A DNA stretch of 64,000 nt from Indioceanicola profundi (GCF_003568845.1 NZ_CP030127.1:310001-374000), one strand, 5' to 3'; positions 17,757 through 27,151 are shown, counted from the first letter of the stretch. Notes: generated by a model not told the origin, from the sequence alone. Numbers and translations are program-made.

Positions 17757-18350
17757 ATGTTGCGCAATGGGATTTCGCTACTGCCGGCACGATCACGGGG
17801 ACTCTCGCCGCGAGAAAAGTTGGCCCAGTATCTCCACGTCTATGTGGCGCCTACGGCAAGTTGCGGGCTTGGCCTGTTCACGGCACGGCCGCTCCGCACG
17901 GGCGACGTGGCCCTGGCCATCGATGATCCGGCCTATTTCGTCAATGCGGCTCCCCGCGCTCATCTGCTTGCCAATGGTTTCGGGCATGAGGACATCTTCC
18001 AAGTCGGCCCGGACCTGTTCATCCCGCCCTATGGCGCCCAGGACGATTTCACAAACCACAGCTGCGATCCGAACTGCGGATTGAGTGTCGGCGTCAGCGG
18101 CTTCCGGATGACCGCCCTGCGGCCCATCGCGGCCCATGAGGAGCTGACCTACGACTATTCCACCCATCAGGAACATCCGCTCGAGGATATGGAGTGCCGG
18201 TGCGGGGCGGCTTCCTGCCGCGGTGTGGTGCGCAGTTTTTCCACCCTCCCGGCGGAGCTTCAGGCCCGGTATCTGGAGCTTGGACATGTCGGAATGTTCG
18301 TCCGCAATGTGCCGGCTGCAATTCCCGCCTCTTTGATCCGCGTGGGCTAG
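17757..18350 (+). CDS. SET-domain protein lysine methyltransferase
   Basis: 197 residues. The SET core starts near residue 30 (VYVAPTASCGLGLFTARPLRTGDV) with the S-adenosylmethionine motif NHSCDPNC, the catalytic tyrosine segment ELTYDY, and a post-SET Cys set CRCGAASCRG. The chain has no signal or membrane segment, so it should act in the cytoplasm. Bacterial SET proteins of this compact type methylate unidentified protein lysines. The ATG at 17757 has a GGAAGAGGG-type ribosome-binding site. The stop TAG abuts the next ATG at 18351 with no gap, so it heads an operon with the fused transporter, kinase and receiver. Confidence 0.9.
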   Translation: MLRNGISLLPARSRGLSPREKLAQYLHVYVAPTASCGLGLFTARPLRTGDVALAIDDPAYFVNAAPRAHLLANGFGHEDIFQVGPDLFIPPYGAQDDFTNHSCDPNCGLSVGVSGFRMTALRPIAAHEELTYDYSTHQEHPLEDMECRCGAASCRGVVRSFSTLPAELQARYLELGHVGMFVRNVPAAIPASLIRVG

Positions 18351-21035
18351 ATGCTCCGGGCGGTGGTCGATCTAGCGCGCCCGCTGCGCTCGTCCCTCCG
18401 CCGCCCGCGCAGTATCGTGGAACTGGCGGTGCTGGGAGCGCTCGCGTCGGCGGCGGTTGTGGTCGTGACGACCTCCGGGGCGGCGCTCTACCTGGAAAAG
18501 GCGGGAAGCGAGGGGCTGCCTGCCCTTTACATGGCCCTGGCCTGCGTCTCGGTTCCGGTCGCCTATCTTTTGTCCGAGGCGCTGGGGCGCTGGCGGCCGA
18601 CGCGGGTGTGCCGGTGGCTCGGCCTGGTCGCGTCGGCAGCGCTTGCCCTGGCCGGGCTTCTGCCGGCGACGGCGGCTATGTCCTTCAACCTCCTTCTGAC
18701 CAGCTATCTGCTGGAAATCCTCTATGACACCATGTTCTGGATCGTCGTCGGGGAATTCCTAGCAACCCGTGATCTGAAGCGGCATACGCCCTTCCTGGCC
18801 ATGTCATTCGGGCTGGGCGGCGTTCTGGGCGGGGCAGGCGCCGCCTTGATTTCGCTGTGGATACCGTCCGGCGGACTGCTGCTGGCCGCGGCACTGTTTC
18901 TGGGACTGAGCGTGGTGCAGCTTTCCCGGATCGAGCGTGGTCTCCAGGTCCTGGGCGACGGGGAGGAGGAGGACGGTGCGGACGGAAGTCTGCTGTCGGC
19001 GTTGCGTACCCTCGCCGTAGCCGCGCAGGGATATCCGATCATTGCCCTGATCGGCCTGTCAGTCTTCGCCATGTCGGCGCTGTTCTGCCTGCAGGACTAT
19101 CTCGCCATGCGGGTCTATGCCGACCACTTTCCGGACGCGGCTACGCTGACGCCCTTCCTGTCCCTGGTCTTTGCCGGGCAGCAGGCGCTGGAACTGGTGC
19201 TGCTCGCGACCGTCACGCCGCTGGTCCTGAACCATGCCAGGCCGCTGCTGCGCAACATACTCTTCCCGGCGTCTTCGCTCGCAGGGCTCCTGCTGCTGCT
19301 TGCAGGCGGTGCGCTTCCCGCGGCCCTGCTGCTCCACGCCAACGCCAACGCCGTCTCGAACGCCCTGTTCGAACCGGTAAAGAGCCTGAACTATGCGGCC
19401 GTGCCGGCGCGCATCGCGGGACAGCTCAGGATCTTCGTCGAAGGAGTCGCATATCCGCTGGGCATCGCCTTTGCCGGCGCGGCCCTGCTCTGGCTTCAGA
19501 GCCCGGAGGATGGGGCCGCCGGGCGTATCCTGCTTGCCGCCTTTGCGGTGCTGGGCGCCTTCGCGCTGACCTCCGCCGCTGTAGGCGCCTCATTCCTGCC
19601 AAGCCTGATCCGGTCGCTCCGCCAGCGCAGCCGCATACTGGACAGGCGATCCGGCCCGCCGCTGCCTGACCTTGAGGCTCTGCGCAACCATCCCGATCCG
19701 GAGGTGCGGGCGCTGGGCGAAACCCTGATCCAACGTTTCGGTTCCCCGGATGGTGCGGAGAGGGAGGATACGGAAACCGCGCCGCTGCCTGCATGGGTAG
19801 ATGACGCGGTTTTTCTCAGCCGGGACGAGGATGCGGAAATCCGGATTGCGGCCGCTGGTCTTCTCGGCAGTGCTCCGCCCGGCTGCGCCGCCGGCGTGTC
19901 CGCCTTGGGAGTGCTGCTGGAGGATGAGGTTGCCGCCGTACGCCACGCCGCAGCACCTGCCCTGGCCAGGCACGGCAATGCCGGGGTCCGGGCCGTTCAG
20001 GGGCTGCTCCGGTCTACCCGACCGGAGGTCGAGTGTGCAGCGATCCGCGTCCTTGGACTGGCAGGCAGCCGGCTGGCACGACGCATCCTGCGCGCCCATC
20101 TGCGCCCGCTGTACCGGGTGGCGCGGGCTAACCAGGCTCAGATGCGGGCGGTCGATGCCTCGTCTGGCCTTCTGGCCTCCTCCCTTTACGGGACTCCGGA
20201 GACGGTAGGAATGCTCGCGGCGGAGCTGGCGGAAAGGAACCGGCAGATCATCTGGCGGGTGCTGACGGTGAAGGCCGCCCTGGGCGACCGGCGCGAGGTG
20301 AATCTGCTCTACAGCCTTGCACAATCCCGGAATCCCAGGGTGCGCTCCAATGCCGTGGAGGCCCTGGCAAGCCTGCCGACCGGACGCCTGATCCGACCGG
20401 TGATCGGCTTGTTGGATGGGGAAAGCGGCGTCGACCTGCCGCCCCTGCTGGTTCCGGACTGGTCGGCTGGCGGACTGATCCACTCCCTGTCCGGCGGCGT
20501 GATCGACATGGCGGCCCGGCTGGCCGGCAATCCGCCGCCCTATGATGCCGCCACCGCCGAACGGGCCGACCTCGTGCTGTTCCTGAAGTCGGTGAAGGAT
20601 TTCGCCTCGCTCGCTTATGAGGATCTGGCCGCGCTCGTGCGGCAGGTTGTGCCCTGCGTACCCGCCGAAGGGGAGGTCCTGCTGCCCGCTGTCGGCCCCT
20701 CCGGCGACCTTATCGTGGTGCAGGGCGGGGAGGTGTGCCTGGAATGGAACGGGTATGAGGTCGCCAGAGCCGGAGCGGGTGAGGTAGTGGGGCGCTATTT
20801 CGCCGATAGCGGCGCCGGGACCGCTCCTCTGGTCCGCGCCCTGGCTGGCGCCCGTGTGCTGCTGATACCGCAGGCCGCCATGGCCGATCTCGCGGCGGAG
20901 CACCCGCACATCCTTGCCGCAGCCCTGAGTACGCTCGAAAGCCGCCTGATGCGGGCCTATGCCGCGCTGGCCCGCCAGTCCGCTGGAACCGCTCCGCCGT
21001 GGGGTCCCGGCGCGGCGGAGCCGGATATTCCCTGA
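18351..21035 (+). CDS. MFS/NTT-like permease fused to HEAT repeats and a CRP-like domain
   Basis: 894 residues in three blocks. Residues 20 to about 430 have about twelve hydrophobic helices in the pattern of ATP/ADP-translocase-like (NTT/Npt) or MFS carriers. Residues 445-690 contain HEAT-like helical repeats (DPEVRALGETLIQRFG, DEDAEIRIAAAGLLG, EDEVAAVRHAAAPALARHG, NPRVRSNAVEALASLP). Residues 750-870 resemble a cyclic-nucleotide-binding (CRP-like) beta domain (GDLIVVQGGEVCLEWNG). Fusions of this order exist in other bacteria but their transport substrate is unknown. The gene follows the SET gene directly and is 12 bp from the kinase. Cyclic-nucleotide control of a carrier is an inference from the fold. 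Confidence 0.8.
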   Translation: MLRAVVDLARPLRSSLRRPRSIVELAVLGALASAAVVVVTTSGAALYLEKAGSEGLPALYMALACVSVPVAYLLSEALGRWRPTRVCRWLGLVASAALALAGLLPATAAMSFNLLLTSYLLEILYDTMFWIVVGEFLATRDLKRHTPFLAMSFGLGGVLGGAGAALISLWIPSGGLLLAAALFLGLSVVQLSRIERGLQVLGDGEEEDGADGSLLSALRTLAVAAQGYPIIALIGLSVFAMSALFCLQDYLAMRVYADHFPDAATLTPFLSLVFAGQQALELVLLATVTPLVLNHARPLLRNILFPASSLAGLLLLLAGGALPAALLLHANANAVSNALFEPVKSLNYAAVPARIAGQLRIFVEGVAYPLGIAFAGAALLWLQSPEDGAAGRILLAAFAVLGAFALTSAAVGASFLPSLIRSLRQRSRILDRRSGPPLPDLEALRNHPDPEVRALGETLIQRFGSPDGAEREDTETAPLPAWVDDAVFLSRDEDAEIRIAAAGLLGSAPPGCAAGVSALGVLLEDEVAAVRHAAAPALARHGNAGVRAVQGLLRSTRPEVECAAIRVLGLAGSRLARRILRAHLRPLYRVARANQAQMRAVDASSGLLASSLYGTPETVGMLAAELAERNRQIIWRVLTVKAALGDRREVNLLYSLAQSRNPRVRSNAVEALASLPTGRLIRPVIGLLDGESGVDLPPLLVPDWSAGGLIHSLSGGVIDMAARLAGNPPPYDAATAERADLVLFLKSVKDFASLAYEDLAALVRQVVPCVPAEGEVLLPAVGPSGDLIVVQGGEVCLEWNGYEVARAGAGEVVGRYFADSGAGTAPLVRALAGARVLLIPQAAMADLAAEHPHILAAALSTLESRLMRAYAALARQSAGTAPPWGPGAAEPDIP

Positions 21036-21047
21036 GGAATGCTGCCC

Positions 21048-22919
21048 ATGCACCTCGCCTACCGCATCCTGCTGACCCTGGCTGTCACGACCGGCGCTCT
21101 CTTCGTTGGCAATGCAGCTCTGTTGCACGGCATCGTCTCCCGGGAATTTCAGCAGCTCGAAACCCAGGCCGCCCTGCGCAACGCGCAACGTGCGTTGCAT
21201 GCCGTGGCAGGGAATCTGGCCCAGCTACAAGCCTCCACGCTGGATTGGGCGCTGTGGGACAGCGCGCATGGCTTCATGCTGGGCATCGACCGTGAAGACT
21301 TCATCAAGGAGAACCTTGTCCTCCAGAGCTTCCAGGGGATCGGCGTCGAACTGATGTATTTCATCAGCCCCGCCGGCAGGGTGGTCTGGGGGGAACAGTA
21401 CGACCTCTCCGCTGAAGAACGCCGCCCCGCCTCGACGGCCTTGGTCGGGGCATTGATCGATACAGCCTGCGGCCAGACGGACGAGTGCGGACCACTGCCG
21501 GCGCGAAGCGGATTCCTGAGCGTTGGCGACACCATGCTAATGGTCGCGGCGGCTCCAGTGCTGCGCGCCGACGGGTCGGGGCCGCCTGCCGGCACGCTGA
21601 TTATGGGACGGGAGCTCACAGAGAGTCTGGTGGAGCAGTTGGGCAACCAGGTGCAGGTGGCCTTCACCCTGGAGCCACTGGGCGAGGCGCCGGCTGCGGT
21701 TCCCGCGCCGGCGGGAGAGGGCGCCTCCCGCTTCCATGTTCAGGCTGTGGACGACGGATATCTGCGGGTCCGCACCACGCTCCCCGACTTCCAGGGCGAG
21801 CCGCTGCTGGAGCTGGAGGCGCTGCTTGAGCGGAGCATCAGCCGGTCCGGCAGGGCCATGGCGAATTACGGGCTGGCACTGTCCGCGATCATGCTTCTGG
21901 CGACCGGAGGGCTAACCCTGTGGATGCTGCGGCGTCAGGTTCTCCGCCCCGTCGCCGCCCTGCTCGGGCGGGTGCAGATGGCGCGTGGCGCGACACCCGA
22001 AGCCCTGGCCGGTGGGGGCGATGAGCTTGAGGTGCTGGCCGCCGAGTTCGAATCCACCTTCCGCCAGCTGGAGGATACCCGTCACCGGCTGACGGAACAG
22101 AGTTTCTATACCGGTATGGCAGAACTCGCTGGGGGCATGACGCACAATCTGCGCAACACGCTGACGCCGATCTCGGTCCGGCTGTGGCGGTTGCAGGCCC
22201 TGACGGAAGACGGGCTGCTGACCCGCCTGCAGGCCGCGGCGGAAATGCTGCCGGATGTGGAAAGCGACCAGCGTGCGGCCATGGCGACGAAGTACCTTCG
22301 GGTCGGCTTGGCCGAAGCCGCTGGACGGGCAGGAGCGCTGGCGGCGGATGTCCAAGTCATGACCGGGCAGATCGAACAGGTGGAGCGTATCCTGGCCGAT
22401 CATCAGGCCTTTACGCGGTCGGGCCGGAAGCTGGAGGCCGTGGAGGTTGCTAGCGTAATCTCCAGCGCCGCACGCCTGCTCGCAAGCGGCGGCACCGCGA
22501 GGCTTATCCGCAAGGGACTTCACGACCTGCCACGGGTGTATGGACATTCCATCATCCTGGCCCAGGTGTTCGGCAATGTGCTGATCAATGCGGAAGAGGC
22601 CATCCTGGCGGCCGGACGCGGGCCGGGGATCATCACGGTGTGTGGACGGTTGATGGAAACGGACGATCGCAGTTTCGTCGAGATCGAGGTCACCGACACC
22701 GGACAGGGAATAGCCATGGAGAACATCGACCGCGTCTTCGAGCGCGGTTTCAGCACCAAGCGCGTCGGGACGGGCGGCATCGGTCTTCACTGGTGCGCCA
22801 ATACCCTCGCAAGCATGGGCGGCGCCATCTCCGTGAGCAGCCCCGGACCGGGACAGGGGGCGACCGTCACCGTGCGATTGCGGCCATGTAGCGGGTCGAC
22901 CGGAGTGGGGATAGCATGA
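21048..22919 (+). CDS. CHASE4-type sensor histidine kinase
   Basis: 623 residues. An N-terminal signal-anchor helix (RILLTLAVTTGALFVGNAALL) is followed by a CHASE4-like extracytoplasmic domain (LDWALWDSAHGFM, then IGVELMYFISPAGRVVWG) up to about residue 265 and a second helix (YGLALSAIMLLATGGLTLWML). A HAMP-like linker leads to an atypical H-box, GGMTHNLRNTLTPI, with the phosphoacceptor His near residue 364. The ATP-binding domain has the N-box (NAEEAI), VTDTGQGIAMENIDRVFERGF and GGIGLHWC. I prefer ATG 21048 because GAGGA at 21034-21038 gives correct spacing; ATG 21039 would abut it. The receiver overlaps by ATGA. Confidence 0.88.
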   Translation: MHLAYRILLTLAVTTGALFVGNAALLHGIVSREFQQLETQAALRNAQRALHAVAGNLAQLQASTLDWALWDSAHGFMLGIDREDFIKENLVLQSFQGIGVELMYFISPAGRVVWGEQYDLSAEERRPASTALVGALIDTACGQTDECGPLPARSGFLSVGDTMLMVAAAPVLRADGSGPPAGTLIMGRELTESLVEQLGNQVQVAFTLEPLGEAPAAVPAPAGEGASRFHVQAVDDGYLRVRTTLPDFQGEPLLELEALLERSISRSGRAMANYGLALSAIMLLATGGLTLWMLRRQVLRPVAALLGRVQMARGATPEALAGGGDELEVLAAEFESTFRQLEDTRHRLTEQSFYTGMAELAGGMTHNLRNTLTPISVRLWRLQALTEDGLLTRLQAAAEMLPDVESDQRAAMATKYLRVGLAEAAGRAGALAADVQVMTGQIEQVERILADHQAFTRSGRKLEAVEVASVISSAARLLASGGTARLIRKGLHDLPRVYGHSIILAQVFGNVLINAEEAILAAGRGPGIITVCGRLMETDDRSFVEIEVTDTGQGIAMENIDRVFERGFSTKRVGTGGIGLHWCANTLASMGGAISVSSPGPGQGATVTVRLRPCSGSTGVGIA

Positions 22920-23437
22920 ATGCGCCCTTCCGCGTGCTGGCGGCCGATGATGAGCGGCTGATCCTGGAGGGCTACCGCATATTGATCGAGCAGGCCGTGG
23001 CGGCCCCGCCGGGTGACCTGTCACGGCTGGAGGCGGCCCTGTTCGGGCTTGGGGAGGCGCATCCCTCGCCATTCCTGCCGACGGAAGTGGTGTGTGTTCC
23101 CCAGGCCGAGGCGGCGGTGGAGCAGGTGCGCCGGGGACTTGCGGAGGGGCGCCCCTTCGCGCTGGCTTTTCTCGACTACCATATGCCGCCGGGCAGCACC
23201 GGGATCGAGGCGGCCAAGGCGATCCGTGCGCTGGATGACCGGATCCAGATCATCATCGCCAGCGGCTATACCGGCGCCGATCCCGCCGAGATGCTTCGCG
23301 AGGTGCCCCCCGCCGACCGGATAAGCTTCCTGCCGAAGCCGTTCCGGTCGCGGGAGCTGGCCCGCCTGATCGAGGCTTCCCACGCCGACTGGAAAGCGTG
23401 CAGGGACAGCTCCGAGAGCGGGCCGCCGGCGGGCTGA
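22916..23437 (+). CDS. Stand-alone receiver response regulator with an insertion
   Basis: 173 residues; a receiver only, without an output domain. Acidic residues near 10-13 (ADDE), the phospho-Asp at D87 (FLDYHMPPGSTG), Ser/Thr in IIASGYTG and the LPKPF lysine are present. D87 is about 30 residues later than usual because of an inserted stretch (APPGDLSRLEAALFGLGEAHPSPFLPTEV) between strand 1 and strand 3. It overlaps the kinase gene by ATGA, so it is the cognate partner, perhaps passing phosphate to a histidine phosphotransferase or acting by protein contact. Confidence 0.87.
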   Translation: MNAPFRVLAADDERLILEGYRILIEQAVAAPPGDLSRLEAALFGLGEAHPSPFLPTEVVCVPQAEAAVEQVRRGLAEGRPFALAFLDYHMPPGSTGIEAAKAIRALDDRIQIIIASGYTGADPAEMLREVPPADRISFLPKPFRSRELARLIEASHADWKACRDSSESGPPAG

Positions 23438-23458
23438 CTCTGAAAACCAGGCGCGGTG

Positions 23459-24706
23459 TCACACCAGGACCGACTGCCCGATCGCGGCCCCGAATTGCGC
23501 CCCGATTTCCACGAGCTTGGCGGGATGCGTCCATAGCGCCCGCAGACGCTGAAGCAGGATCGGCAGGGCAGCAAACCCATGCCGCGCGGCCACTCTGTAG
23601 CACCGCAGCGGGAACGCGCGTGTCCGGTAGCGCAAGTCCAGTTCGGAATCCTCTGCCGCACAGCTGTCGCACCATTGAATGCCCGCTCCCAGCAGCGAGC
23701 CGTCCTCATGCATCTGGCGGACGGCCTCCATCACCAGCAGCACGCCGGGCGACTGCCTGGCGGCGGGGTGGTTCTGGTCATAAGCAATCTTGAAAGCAAA
23801 GCTGCCGGGGGCTGCCAGGAAAGTGACCAGCATCGCGACAGGCCGTCCGCCGACCCGCAACTCCGTCACTGATACCCGTCCCTTTTCTCCCCCGCCGGTC
23901 AGAAGCTTGCGGAACGTCTCACTCTGCCCCGGAACGCTCGCCATGGCGGTTCCGGCCTTTCCCTTCCAGCCGCTGGCCTCCAGACGCAGGAACAGATCCG
24001 CTACGGCTGCCATGTCGTCGGCCTGCCCCCGCTCTATGATCTCGACGGGTCCGAGTTTGGCAAGGTTCCGATGTTTCCGGCGCAAGGCCGCTCGCCCTTC
24101 CTTCGAAACATTGGTGGAAAGATAGGTCTCGAAGTCCGACGAACATTCATAGATATGGGACTCTTGCCGCTTCTCCACCCAATCCAGGCCCGATGCGGCG
24201 CCCAGATGGCGCACGACCGCGTCGTGCAGCCTGTTCCCCGTCGGCAGCAGTTCCATGTCGAGCACGTTGTACCAGCCCGGTCCCTTATGGAACCAGGCGA
24301 GGAAGGCGCCAATGCACGCATCCTCGTAACCTGCCCGGACCAGCGGCATGCAGCGGAAGGTCAGTTCCGAGTGCCACATTTGCAGCCGGCCGACAGGTAG
24401 GAAGGGATGCAAGAGACTGTTCTGAAGCGGAAAGAACCCGATGAGGCGCTGAGAGCGCGGGTCGTCCCTGGCTTGCCCGAAGACCAGGACAAAGCGGCAG
24501 GGTCCTGGACCATTGAGATGCCGAAGCATCGGCATCAGGACCCAGGGCGCGTAAAACACATTCGGCCAGGATGCATGCTCGGCCAGATCTTCCCACTGGG
24601 GAATGAAAGGCTCCAGCGCAGCAATATTTCCAACGACCTTCACCGAGGTTTGCATGTGAGGATCGGGAAACGGCTGGTCGGATCGCGACCGCTCCAATGT
24701 AATCAT
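23459..24706 (-). CDS. CelD/BcsL-like GNAT acyltransferase
   Basis: About 415 residues. The fold is a duplicated GNAT (FemAB-like) acyltransferase, as in the CelD protein of rhizobial cellulose synthesis. Family-like stretches are EHASWPNVFYAPWVL near the N-terminus, the Lys/Arg-rich STNVSKEGRAALRRKHRNLAKLGPVEI, and GFKIAYDQNHPAARQSPGVLLVMEA-type (AFKIAYDQNHPAARQSPG) in the C-terminal half. It probably acylates a glycan or lipid-linked sugar. The start is uncertain (TTG 24721, ATG 24706 or ATG 24655); none has a clear ribosome-binding site. It lies convergent to the two-component genes. Confidence 0.8.
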   Translation of the reverse strand: MITLERSRSDQPFPDPHMQTSVKVVGNIAALEPFIPQWEDLAEHASWPNVFYAPWVLMPMLRHLNGPGPCRFVLVFGQARDDPRSQRLIGFFPLQNSLLHPFLPVGRLQMWHSELTFRCMPLVRAGYEDACIGAFLAWFHKGPGWYNVLDMELLPTGNRLHDAVVRHLGAASGLDWVEKRQESHIYECSSDFETYLSTNVSKEGRAALRRKHRNLAKLGPVEIIERGQADDMAAVADLFLRLEASGWKGKAGTAMASVPGQSETFRKLLTGGGEKGRVSVTELRVGGRPVAMLVTFLAAPGSFAFKIAYDQNHPAARQSPGVLLVMEAVRQMHEDGSLLGAGIQWCDSCAAEDSELDLRYRTRAFPLRCYRVAARHGFAALPILLQRLRALWTHPAKLVEIGAQFGAAIGQSVLV

Positions 24707-24721
24707 GATGATATCTGTCAA

Positions 24722-25321
24722 TGGCCCGCTGAGGCGGCCGGAAGCCGAATGTGGCCGTTCCCCAGCCGTGGCGCTGGGCTGGGCACGTATGTGCAGGTGC
24801 CTTTACCTTGACGAGCAGAGCGTGTCGGGTCAAGCTTGCATAAGTGGTGCGCCTGCGGTGCCACGATGGGGCCACTCTCCCCAGGACGAAAGGGTTCCGT
24901 TCCGCCTGATGACGCCATCGACACGACCTTTTCGCGTGGCTACGGCGAAGCCCGGCATGGGATTCCACCGTGGCCGGGTTTTCCGTTCAGGGCTGCTGCC
25001 AGCTTTGGATGCCATGTCCTGAGACGGGAAATCGCCGCGAACACCGGACCGGGGCTGGATGTTCCACGCCGGTCTGCCGCTTCCGACAGGACAGGGCGTA
25101 AGTACCTGGATTCTCAGGGCGCTTTCAAAATATAGATTCGTAATACCACGCCAAAGTCACAGTATGTGAGGTTAAATAGCCCGGTAATAACCTGATCAAA
25201 TATATCCACTTGATAGACTCTTACTGTGGCCGAGTAGTGACAAAGGGTGTTTTTAAGATTCTGTTTACTGTTGGGAAGCAGCCTCTGCAGCGTTCTGGCA
25301 ACGCGAATAGAGGCAATGCAC
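24722..25321. promoter_or_regulatory. 600-bp divergent intergenic region before the RTX protein
   Basis: No gene is convincing. Positions about 25,127-25,270 are AT-rich (TAATAACC, CAAATATATCC, TTTTTAAGATTC) and probably hold the promoter of the RTX gene. The rest is of ordinary GC content with no repeat or terminator that I can see. Confidence 0.4.
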
Positions 25322-27091
25322 ATGGCGACTACATATACGCGGCCCTTCGGTCCCGATGCTCCGTGGAACATTCCTGTCGCGGGACTTCAGCGGGCTCCCA
25401 ACTCGTCGGCTCTTGCCGACGCCCTTTGGAACGATGCACCCTCGGCGCGGGCAGGGAACTTCAATCTCTCCTTCGACGGGTATACCTATCCTGTCTACGA
25501 AGCCACCGACGCTACGGGCTGGTATACGGTCAAGACCCAGTGGTCGACCAACATCAACGGCACGAAGATTCCATGGAATCCCGCCTGGAAGCCGGCCAAC
25601 GGGTCCGATGCCCAGGTGATCGTGCTGGACCCGGCCACCGGGCGCGAGTGGGATCTGTGGCAGGTTTCGTTCGACGGCAATACCGTTTCCGCGACCAATG
25701 GCTCGCTGGTGCCGGGCGACTACCGCACCTATGAGGGCGGCAATGTTCCCTCGCGCGGCGTCGGCATCCAGTATCTGGCCATGCTGGTGCGCCCGGAGGA
25801 GATCGCTCAGGGCAAGATCGAGCACGCGCTGTCCCTGCCGATCCGCAACACGGACGGAACCAGCTATGTGGCACCGGCCACGAAGCTGGAGCATCCGGGA
25901 CGCGGCGCCGGCATTCCCGAGGGCACCCGCTTCGCCCTGAACGTGTCTGATGCCGAGATCAATGCCTGGCTGAAGTCCCTACCGTCCGACCTGTCCGAGC
26001 AGACGCTCCGCTCGGCCAAGATCATCGCCGAGGCGCTGCGCGACTATGGCTGGTTCATTACCGACACGTCCGGTGGCGCCCACTTCCAGTTCGAGGACCG
26101 CGCCACCGCAGGTAAGGAATGGGATGCCCTCGGTCTCGGCTCCAACACGCCGGGCCGTAGCGTGACCGACCTGCTGGACGGGCTGCTCACCGAAAACCGG
26201 ATCTATTCGGTCGTTCCCAGCGACAAGTATCCGCCGGACGTCTTCGGCGGCGGTTCGTCGCCTAGCGAGCCCGTGCCGGAGCCGACTCCGGTGCCGCCGG
26301 CTCCGGAGCCGAAGCCCGAACCCAAGCCCGAGCCGAAGCCGGAACCGACCCCCGATCCGAAGCCCGATCCGGCACCGGACACCGGTGACTCCGGCAGCGA
26401 CAATGGCTCCGGTTCCTCCAGCGGGTCGGCCTATGGTTACAGCCTCAGCAACCGCGACGCCGTTCCGGGCACGTCCAGCCTCTCCGGCAAGACGATCGAA
26501 AAGTCCGGCTCCTACACCCTGAAGACCGGGGAAATGAACCTGGCGCTCAAGGGCAGCGCCGCGACCGGCATCGGCAACGGGTCGGACAACACCATCACCG
26601 GCAACTCCGCCAACAACAACCTGTCCGGCGAGACGGGGAACGACAAGCTCTATGGCGGGGCGGGCAACGACACGCTGTATGGCGGCGTCGGGAACGATGT
26701 CCTGTTCGGCGGGGCGGGCAAGGACGTGCTGAATGGCGGCTCCGGCCGTGACATGCTGATGGGCGGCTCCGGAGCGGACACCTTCCAGTTCGGGCATGTC
26801 AATTTCAGCAAGCCCGGCTCCACCAACCGTGACGTCATCCTGGATTTCCGTCACGGCGAAGGGGACAAGATCGATCTCTCCGGCATCGACGCCAGCACCA
26901 AGAGCTCCGGCAACAATGCCTTCACCTTCATCGGCACGGACTCTTTCTCCGGCAAGGCGGGGGAGCTGCGGACCGTGATGCGGGACGGGAAGCTGATGGT
27001 CGAGGGCGACGTGGACGGCAGCGGGAAGGCCAACCTCCAGATCGAGCTGGTCGGCGTCTCCTCGCTCGACGCCTCCGACTTCGTGCTCTGA
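25322..27091 (+). CDS. Secreted RTX protein with an N-terminal domain of unknown function
   Basis: 589 residues. Residues 1 to about 300 form a domain I cannot name. It has conserved tracts NFNLSF-YTYPVYEA, NGTKIPWNPAW and DYGWFITDTSGGAHFQFED, and is closely similar to the product at 28538-29599. A PEPKPEPKPEP linker (26275-26390) follows, then RTX nonapeptides (GGAGNDTLYGG, GGVGNDVLFGG, GGSGADTFQFG) and a C-terminal DFRHGEGDKIDLSGID domain typical of type I secretion substrates. No Sec signal is seen, as expected for type I export. The ATG at 25322 is chosen; the frame is open to 25247 but that extension crosses AT-rich leader DNA. A terminator follows the stop. Confidence 0.85.
   Translation: MATTYTRPFGPDAPWNIPVAGLQRAPNSSALADALWNDAPSARAGNFNLSFDGYTYPVYEATDATGWYTVKTQWSTNINGTKIPWNPAWKPANGSDAQVIVLDPATGREWDLWQVSFDGNTVSATNGSLVPGDYRTYEGGNVPSRGVGIQYLAMLVRPEEIAQGKIEHALSLPIRNTDGTSYVAPATKLEHPGRGAGIPEGTRFALNVSDAEINAWLKSLPSDLSEQTLRSAKIIAEALRDYGWFITDTSGGAHFQFEDRATAGKEWDALGLGSNTPGRSVTDLLDGLLTENRIYSVVPSDKYPPDVFGGGSSPSEPVPEPTPVPPAPEPKPEPKPEPKPEPTPDPKPDPAPDTGDSGSDNGSGSSSGSAYGYSLSNRDAVPGTSSLSGKTIEKSGSYTLKTGEMNLALKGSAATGIGNGSDNTITGNSANNNLSGETGNDKLYGGAGNDTLYGGVGNDVLFGGAGKDVLNGGSGRDMLMGGSGADTFQFGHVNFSKPGSTNRDVILDFRHGEGDKIDLSGIDASTKSSGNNAFTFIGTDSFSGKAGELRTVMRDGKLMVEGDVDGSGKANLQIELVGVSSLDASDFVL
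26571..26790 (+). repeat. RTX nonapeptide repeats
   Basis: Tandem glycine-aspartate repeats of the GGxGNDxLx type (for example GGAGNDTLY, GGVGNDVLF, GGAGKDVLN, GGSGRDMLM, GGSGADTFQ) encoded within the RTX protein gene. In the family they bind Ca2+ after export. Confidence 0.85.
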
Positions 27092-27099
27092 CCCAAGGG

Positions 27100-27135
27100 A
27101 TCGCTGCCGGGCATCGTTCGGCAGCGATTTCGTTT
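27100..27135 (+). terminator. Rho-independent terminator after the RTX gene
   Basis: A 10-bp perfect stem (ATCGCTGCCG at 27100-27109, CGGCAGCGAT at 27119-27128), a 9-base loop and then TTCGTTT. It lies 8 bp after the stop on the + strand and separates the gene from the convergent glycosyltransferase. Confidence 0.8.
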
Positions 27136-27151
27136 GCGGCGGACCGGACGG

